Positions 57,126 through 64,000 of a DNA stretch of 64,000 nt are shown here, one piece after another. The translations under genes were made by a program, and so were the position numbers. Source of the stretch: Cinnamomum chago (taxonomy: Eukaryota > Streptophyta > Magnoliopsida > Laurales > Lauraceae); the NCBI GenBank assembly GCA_038049695.1, contig CP142456.1, forward strand, positions 76,531,422-76,595,421, written 5' to 3'. Position 1 is the stretch's first letter, and each line of letters begins with the position of its first letter. Under the pieces are notes generated by a model. It worked only from the letters and a program-made list of their open reading frames with translations. It ran no database searches and was not told the origin of the DNA.

Positions 57126-57350
57126 TTTTTTTTTTTTTTTCTAACCCAGCCAACAGGATTGGGACCCGAGTGAGAGCCTGTATACATACAGGAAGACATC
57201 TAACTCAAGTGGAAAATGAGCATATACGTAGGAAAAAAACTCATACAAGTGGAAAGGGAAGCCCGCATATGTGGGAAGAGGTGACGTGCCCACCAGGGTT
57301 CGAAGAACTGCCAGTCCTTACCTTACCACTCTGGTAAAGAGCCGTTCTTG
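57126..57350 (-). mobile_element. tRNA-derived SINE, minus strand
   Basis: On the minus strand an A-box-like TACCAGAGTGGTAAGG (57336-57321) is followed by a B-box-like GTTCTTCGAACCCTGG (57308-57293). The element ends in an A run opposite the T run at about 57126-57140. Size, box order and A-tail fit a plant SINE. Confidence 0.6.
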
Positions 57351-57966
57351 AAAATATTACAGTTATACAAAGGAAAAGTATACTTTCTAGTGAATAATAC
57401 TTACATTTCATTTAATTTTATGTAATAAAATAATTTGAAGTGAGATAAGAAGTTAACAATGAGTAGAATAAATTATTACCTATCAATGAGTAGAATAAAT
57501 TATTACCTGTGTTTTATGAAGAATTTTTTTTTTTTAACCAAAGAGAAAGTAAAGTAAATTTTTTTTTGACAACTTTCTTACTTGTTATGTTAACAATGAA
57601 GGGGAAAAAACTATCGTTGAGATTACTTTTCCACATAATATATTAAGTTAGGAGGTTTTGGATTCAATTTTAACAAGAAGTTACATCAACTATTTTCTTT
57701 ATTTCTTTATCATAACTACTCATAACTGCTCTCCACTTTTCTTTTCTTTTCTATTTTTTTTTCAAAGACTTTGTTTCAATCTAAACTCAGTCAATGTTCG
57801 CCATATTCAAGCATATCCGTTCTAAGCACGGGTACTTATGCTAGTTTGTCAATTATCACAAGAGAAACTAACATTGCCCCACGTACTCAGTTCCGAGAAA
57901 CTTGTGTTTGTGAGTCTCTTATCTGGGCGCAACTACAGCAGCTCAAATATATACATGCAGCCATCG
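57351..57966. other. Intergenic, nothing recognised
   Basis: AT-rich sequence with a 28-bp direct repeat (AATGAGTAGAATAAATTATT occurs at about 57458 and 57484). No gene. Confidence 0.5.
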
Positions 57967-58234
57967 AGGGGTGTTCATGGCCCAGGCTAAGGCATACCTA
58001 GGCCCAGCGAAGCTTTAGAAACACTGGCCTAGGCCTGCCCAAGCCGACACGTGCAATAAAAGTTAGGCCCGAGGTTTCCCATTTAATCAATTGGGCCGGG
58101 CTAAATCAGGCTTTTCATCACTTTTGTGGGCATTAGAGAACTAATTAAATTAAATTTCATACATTTCTTACACAAGTCGGGCCGGGCTGTGGGCTTTCCA
58201 TCACTTAATCCAAGCCCGTCCCATGAGCACCCCT
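57967..58234. mobile_element. GC-rich hAT-like MITE, second copy
   Basis: The left end AGGGGTGTTCATGGCCCAGG and the inverse of the right end AGGGGTGCTCATGGGACGGG pair as inverted repeats. Internal phrases TTGGGCCGGGCT and TTAGAGAACTAATTAAATTAAA match the element at 10001-10357. ATATACATG directly follows the right end and also occurs 9 bases before the left end, possibly a displaced target duplication. Confidence 0.75.
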
Positions 58235-58688
58235 ATATACATGATTATAACTTGTATTTAGCAAATAAGGTCTCTTTTTCAGGCCTGAATCTAGAGCTGA
58301 AATTGGGTCGAGAATTGGGTCCAGATTTTGCTGCTTTATTTTTATTTTTCTTAATACGAGTTCAGTGATACTAAATAAGATTCAAATTGAACCTGGAGAC
58401 AGATCCTGCTCCTCAAACAGATAATCAACAAGGATTCACCATGAATACAATACCCACTGAACCAGTTTACATCCTTAATTCGACTGATGATGATGGTGAA
58501 CCTGAATATAAATGTTCCAGGCCAGACAATGAAACCAGCACTCTTGACTAGAGTGGCAAATGGGCTCACCCAAAGCACAGCCTACCCTGGGCTAAATTGG
58601 CTTGAGTTTCATCCATTTGGCTAGGCAAATGTCAAATCTTCTGGCCAAAAAGGATGGACCTTGGCATGTACTTTGAGGCCAGAGTAGG

Positions 58689-58880
58689 CAAGGGCGGACC
58701 CAGGCACAGTCACGTGGGTTCGGCCGCACCCATTAAACCAAAGTGCGCTTCAAGAAAATCCAATAAAAATTGTGAGTCCACTCTTAAATTCTACATGAGA
58801 ATCCGTGGTTTACTTTCAAAACCAAACAAACAATTAAGGTTCGCACCCGTCAAACGAAAAGTTTGGGTCCGCTGCTACAG
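58689..58880. mobile_element. hAT-type MITE, 192 bp, with 8-bp target duplication
   Basis: The left end CAAGGGCGGACCCA and the inverse of the right end CTGTAGCAGCGGACCCA are inverted repeats. The flanks AGAGTAGG (58681-58688) and TGAGTAGG (58881-58888) match at 7 of 8, the duplication length of hAT elements. Confidence 0.75.
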
Positions 58881-59181
58881 TGAGTAGGTATCCAGCCTGA
58901 CCTCAGATTTATACTGAGAGGCCTAATGGGCCATGGATTGGTTTCAATAAACCAAGTGCAAATGAGTTTTCCTGCATTTGGAAAACCCCAGTTGCCTGCT
59001 GGGCTTGACAATATTCAACATGCCGTAAACCTGGCTAACATCAGGGTAAATTGGGCGGACAATCCTACCAAAATTTACCTAAGTGAACGATTTGATTCAA
59101 TGAGAAATTCAACGTGAAACATCCACCATCCTATTACATAGGATTGATTGTTCCATCGATGAACACAGCTACTTAAAACTA

Positions 59182-59592
59182 AGGATGTAAATGGGTCTCC
59201 GATTCTTTGATTACCCGAAGGTTCCGACCCGTTAAAAACCAGATATGTGTCCGTATTTAGGCCCCAATAATGTAAATGGGTCTAGATCCGGTTCCACCTT
59301 GGTTCGAGCCCGTGGATCCGAGACCCGATATATTACCTCAATTTTCTAAAATATCTCCTAAAAATAATATTTTTTTAACATTATTATCTACCTTGACCCG
59401 GACTCGAATCCAAACCCGTCCTATATATGGTTTTGGTTTCGAAGCCAAGAAACCAGTTCCTCAACGATTCCGGGTCCGAATCCGATTCCATCTTCTCCTC
59501 AACGGTTCCGGGTCCGAATCCGATTCCATCTTCTCTTCAACGGTTCCGGGTCTACCATGGACCTGGACCGGAACCGACCCGTTTACAACCCT
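59182..59592. mobile_element. Probable MITE with internal 38-bp tandem repeats
   Basis: The left AGGATGTAAATGGGTC and the inverse of the right AGGGTTGTAAACGGGTC are inverted termini. Inside (about 59460-59560) a 38-bp unit with CAACGGTTCCGGGTCCGAAT occurs about two and a half times. The frames read across it at 59276-59638 are produced by these repeats. Confidence 0.6.
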
Positions 59593-60395
59593 ACATAAAA
59601 CCAATAGGTCCCTAAAAGAGACAATTGCATGCCCCTGAATTTCCCTCCCTTTCTTAGACCCTACCCTATCTCCCCATCCCTAGTGTGCCCTATCTTTGAA
59701 CTTGATCAGACTTATGGTCACCGTAGAATTGAACCACAACTCTCTTTTTTTTCACCTCAATTGTTTCGGTATTTGAGCCATGAAATCCACAGCATCCATA
59801 ATTTGGTCAGGGTGATTTTTAGCTCACATGTCTGCGGGGTTGGAAACTTAAAACTTTTAATAGGTCTGACCCACCAACCAGCTAAAATCCAGCCCTACCC
59901 ATTCATAGTCCGACCAATTGACACCCTTTTTATATGGTGAGGAATGGTCGGGAAAGTATGTGTCATGTCACATGAGCTGTAATCATCCATGTGGAATAGA
60001 GTGGGGACTAGTTGTGATATATTCATATTCATGTGCATCAGTGGCCCACCTTTAGTTTTAGGTGAAATCGACCTTGATGACGTGGTAGCTTGATCTCTTC
60101 CTTAATCAACAGTTGAAAAGATACATTTGCATGACATTGCAGGTGATGTAGGTGATTGGTCGCATTGAGACTAAATAAAGGGAAATTTTTCAATAACATC
60201 CTAAATTTCTTGGAGCTTTCAAAAAAAGACGTCATGGTTTAAAAAGCTTTCAAGTTTAATAAAAAATAAAATGACTTAATTTTTTTTTTGTGTGCGTGTA
60301 TGTGTGTCTCATTCCTTTGCATTCCTTTTTGCCTTTTCCTCACTCCCTCTTTCTTTCTTCTTCTCTTTCCACTTTTGAGTAACCACATGCAGTAA

Positions 60396-61270
60396 GGGGT
60401 CGTTTGTTTCTTGTGAAAGTGATTCACATGTGTAAATGACCCACATATGAGTCATTTGCATATGTAAATGACTCACATGTGGATCAAATTCCACCGTTTG
60501 TTACTAACATAACATTTCACATGTGAATCTATGAATAAATTGTAGATTGTTTGATGATATCTCAACATCCAAGCATCATCAATGGTTGAAAATTGGACAC
60601 ATGACCGTGTTTGAGCTTCTGAAGAATATGAACGGTCCTGATTTTACAGGTGGGGCCCAGAACATTAAAAAATTAATAAAAGGCGGACTGGGTATGTTAG
60701 TAACAATAGGTTGTATATTGTTTGATGATATCTTAACCTCCATACATCATCAACGGTTGAAAATTGGACACATGGCCGTGGTTGAGCTTCTGAAGAATAT
60801 GAACGGTCCTGATTTTACAGGTGGGTCCCAGAAAAATAAAAAAATCATAAAAGGCGGACTGCTATATGTTAGTAATAGTAGATTAATCGAACGGCTGTGA
60901 TTATGTTGATCATATCTCAACCTCCATGCATCATCAACGGTTGAAAATTGGACACATAGCCGTGTTTGAGCTTCTTAAGAGAATGAACGGTTCGGATGTT
61001 ACAAGTGGGGCCCAAAAAAATTAAAAAAAAAAAAAAGGCGGACTGCTCAGTGAGGCACTGTAGCAGTCCGCCTAGTAACAGTAACATGTGTAAGTTTTTC
61101 ACACCTCTTGAGGTGTGAAAATGCAATGCATAAAAAGGGCCATCTTTCACACCATTTACACAACTTTTTTACACATGTGAATCAAAATCACACCAAACAA
61201 ACATGATTTTTGTGTATCCATTACCCATGTGATTCAATTACATATGTAAATGGAAAAAACAAACGTCCCC
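60396..61270. mobile_element. PIF/Harbinger-type MITE with three internal 180-bp repeats
   Basis: The left end GGGGTCGTTTGTTTCTTG and the inverse of the right end GGGGACGTTTGTTTTTTCC are terminal inverted repeats, flanked by a perfect TAA duplication (60393-60395 and 61271-61273). Subterminal regions repeat the palindromic word CACATGTG. The middle holds three direct copies of about 180 bp (starting about 60550, 60720 and 60905), each with GGTTGAAAATTGGACACAT, TTGAGCTTCT and AAAGGCGGACTG. The open frame at 60547-60900 spans copies 1 and 2 and is not a known protein. Confidence 0.9.
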
Positions 61271-61289
61271 TAAGCTCGTAACCTATATT

Positions 61290-61535
61290 CACCAATAGTC
61301 TTTCTCCCTTCCCCTTTATTGAAAGGAAAAGGAATGAGGAAAGAAGAAGAAAATGAGAATGAAAGAAAATGTATTTTTATCATTAAATAAGAGAAAAAAG
61401 AAGATCCCCTACAATGAGCATCCATCGAAAGGACCCAATTGAAAAAAAGAGAGCCCGCGAAGTGAGACCCGGAATTTGAATCCCGCCACAATTAAATAAG
61501 AACTGACGCTGTTTACCACTCAGATAAGAACTCAT
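61290..61535 (-). mobile_element. Possible tRNA-derived SINE, minus strand
   Basis: On the minus strand an A-box-like TATCTGAGTGG (61526-61516) is followed by a B-box-like GGGATTCAAATTCCGGG (61484-61468). The spacing of about 35 bp is tRNA-like. The 3' part is T-rich low complexity. Weaker than the SINE at 57126. Confidence 0.4.
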
Positions 61536-64000
61536 TCTTAGAAAATGTGAACAGCTTAAGACACTATTTTGAAATTTTCATATCATGACATCCCTTTTGA
61601 CATCTAAAAAAAAATTAAAATTAAAGAAGGAAGTTAGGAATGAGTTGGTAGCTTGATCTCTTGCTGCACTAAAAAAGTATGATAAGAACCATTCCCATTA
61701 GATGACATTGCAGGTTGCATGGGTCCCCACACCATTAAATAAAAGGTCCGTGACTCATAAGCTATGGCTCACGATGGTCACTGTTACCTTTAACATGATT
61801 TGGGAATCATCATCAAATATCTCTGCCCATGTTCTGTCTACTCATGAATAACAACAATACACAGGCCTGTCCTATGATGGACAGTTGAATGTGGTGGGGC
61901 CCACACGGTAGATGTGACATGGACCCTATCAAACATGGTCGTTTCAGAATTCAAATGGTGATGCCACTCCATGCTTTTAGAAATACAATACCACTTAATT
62001 TGTATTGATCTTGATGTCTTCTATAATCGTTTTTATGGGTTTGGTCCTAATCTTGAAATCTAAGAAGATAGCTCTTTTTAATGTTACTAACTTATTAATA
62101 TATCATCAAGAATGAGATCATCATAGTCATCAAAGTAAATTCTCCAATTAACCAAGAAACTATTTATTAACTCGACTCCTCCTATTATATCCTTGATTGC
62201 AGCTCCATGTTTTATTACATCACATTCACATGGATTTCAACTTCTTGTCTTTTCTATTTAACTTCAAACTCAAGACAACAAAGAAGGTCTAACCTTCCTC
62301 ATAATACAGTGTCAATTTAGTTGAAGTGGTCTTCACAAAAACAAACCAGTTCATCAGGTTGTTTCATTTTGTTGAACCTGTGTTGAACCTATTGGCATTC
62401 TCTAACTCAAGGCTTCCACCTTGATTTATACTTATTAAAAAAAGATTTATCACAAATTGATATTAAGTTAGTTTCAATTTTAATTAACTCTATTTTTGCA
62501 AAACTCACACTTTATTCATTTCTTTGGTAGTTCTTGATCTACTTAGTTTAAAGGCATCTTGTTAAGTTTCTACAAATTATTGAGGAGTGAGTTCCATGCT
62601 AGAGGGAGCATTAAAAAGTATTTATTCTATCATACTAATGCATAGGTTTTAGTAGAAATGGTTAGCTAATAGAATTTAATATAATATTAGAGTCAACTGA
62701 TCGCGAGTTCAAATACTGAGAAGTGCAACTCGATTTAAAAAAAATGTGATTTTTTTAAAAAGTGTGTCGGCTGAGTTCCATCTTAGAGGGAGTATTAAAA
62801 AGTATTTATACTGCCCTTTAATAATTAGCTAAGAAAACTTAACACAAATAACATACATGCATGAAGGATATTAACCTTGCATATTGGCTAAAACTATTAT
62901 ATGCACCAAGTAATAAAATTACCTTAGGTGCATTAGTATTTTATAACCAAGCTTTTATTTACATCTAGAACTAATCACAAAACCCCCCATGTGCATTAAT
63001 ATTTTGTAATTCAAGGTTTTCCACAGGAGGATTCTGAGTTGATTTTTCTAGCAATCAAGACTCTTCAAGATGGGTTCTACCAAAAAAGAAAAAAACACCC
63101 TTTCAAGATGCTAATGAGTGGGGTTGGTGATATTGCCATAAAGCACTGAAATCAATTCCTAAACTGAGTAATTAAATTTAGAGAAAGCAACTTCCAATTT
63201 CATCCCTTTGTGCCAATTGTGTCATTTTCTAGTGGGTTATCCCATCAACCCATCAATCAACACTTTTTAAACTTTTTTTTCAAAGTAATCGGTGTTGCAA
63301 AGTGATGAAAGTCGTGTTATTGAATATGATATCCAAACATATCAAGGTAGAAAATGTATCATACCATATCATATGATACATGATCCTTTACTTCTTATGT
63401 GTAAAATCGCATTATATCATATGTGGCATGCCGCTATCTTATCCATTTGTATCTAGAGGCATTAATTATGAAAGTTGAGATTTTTTTTTACTTTTCTTTT
63501 TACTAAGTTTTGTACTAAAGGTAATCATAGGTTTTTTTGTTTACAATTTTATGCATTAGAAGTGTCATATCAACTGTGAGTAGCACTTTGATAAAGAAAT
63601 TTGTTTTAAAGTGGGATTGATTTGGATTCACAGAATGTGTCGAATGCGTCCCACAAGGAAAAGAGAGATGATAATGCATTTTCACATGCAGGTACTGATT
63701 TAGACAAAGAAAGGTAGGCGATAAGAAGTGTTTCTTGTCAGAACTCCTCATAATATACTAATGCAAAATCCTAAGACGAGCACCACCCATTGGCACCACT
63801 TTTACCAACACCAACATGTGAGACCCATGTGATCAAATCAACTCCCTTACACTTACTAAGGCCATGAATTGGTACAAACCCAAATATGATACTCATCTAA
63901 ATGGTACTCACGCATATTTAGAATCATAGATCATCAAATAGGTCTTATATACATCTTTCCATCACCAATGTCGCCTATAATTCGCATTGTCTCACGCATG
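61536..64000. other. Gene-free right flank
   Basis: AT-rich sequence without a recognisable gene or RNA. A phrase near 62580 (GAGTTCCATGCTAGAGGGAG, then ATTAAAAAGTATTTATTCT) recurs at about 62774 with small changes. It could be a decayed repeat. Confidence 0.5.

Noticed and set aside
59276..59638. Proline-rich repeat protein
   Set aside because: The frame runs through 38-bp tandem DNA repeats inside a probable MITE, with no start context or family.
60547..60900. 117-codon repetitive open frame as a repeat protein
   Set aside because: It is created by two of the three 180-bp direct repeats inside a Harbinger-type MITE; stops appear in the third copy.
60540..61070. CRISPR-like array
   Set aside because: Three 180-bp repeats without short regular spacers, inside a DNA transposon of a plant genome.

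Overview
This window is nuclear DNA of a flowering plant. Two intron-rich plant genes, a nuclear tRNA gene with a poly-T Pol III stop, and many plant-type transposons show this. There are no operons, rRNA genes, CRISPR arrays or phage features. I cannot name the species; the very long TE-filled introns and scattered GGGCCC-type repeats would suit a magnoliid or early-diverging eudicot, but that is a guess.

Layout. 1-21.7 kb is gene-poor. It holds a 1.4-kb foldback element (2153-3580), two GC-rich hAT-like MITEs (9.54-10.36 kb), one tRNA-Glu(TTC) (16933-17006), a 158-bp tandem duplication (17764-18079) and a tRNA-derived SINE. 21.97-40.74 kb is one plus-strand gene, the catalytic alpha subunit of SnRK1 (SNF1/AMPK-type kinase, KIN10-like). 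I could assemble it from ten coding exons into a 506-residue protein with every kinase, UBA and C-terminal landmark. Its three large introns are transposon nests: four solo LTRs of one family, an LTR-retrotransposon remnant with a primer-binding site, a Pack-MULE carrying an antisense fragment of the chloroplast NDH subunit NdhS, a PIF/Harbinger element with a solo LTR nested in it, and a 5'-truncated RTE-type LINE.

43.885-54.2 kb is the second gene, on the minus strand and convergent with SnRK1. It is a small OTU-family deubiquitinase (226 residues, nine coding exons plus a 5'UTR exon) with its catalytic Asp, Cys and His intact. 54.5-64 kb is again gene-poor and holds a repeat inverted relative to one in the SnRK1 intron, hAT, Harbinger and SINE elements, and one possible orphan exon.

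The two genes have no obvious joint pathway: SnRK1 is the low-energy sensor kinase and the OTU protein removes ubiquitin. I saw no new multi-gene system. The points most worth following are the captured NdhS fragment, a GC-AG intron in SnRK1, a possible overlapping uORF in its leader, and the repeated landing of one LTR family in this gene. Exon borders were read by eye from splice consensus and family similarity and are unconfirmed by transcripts.
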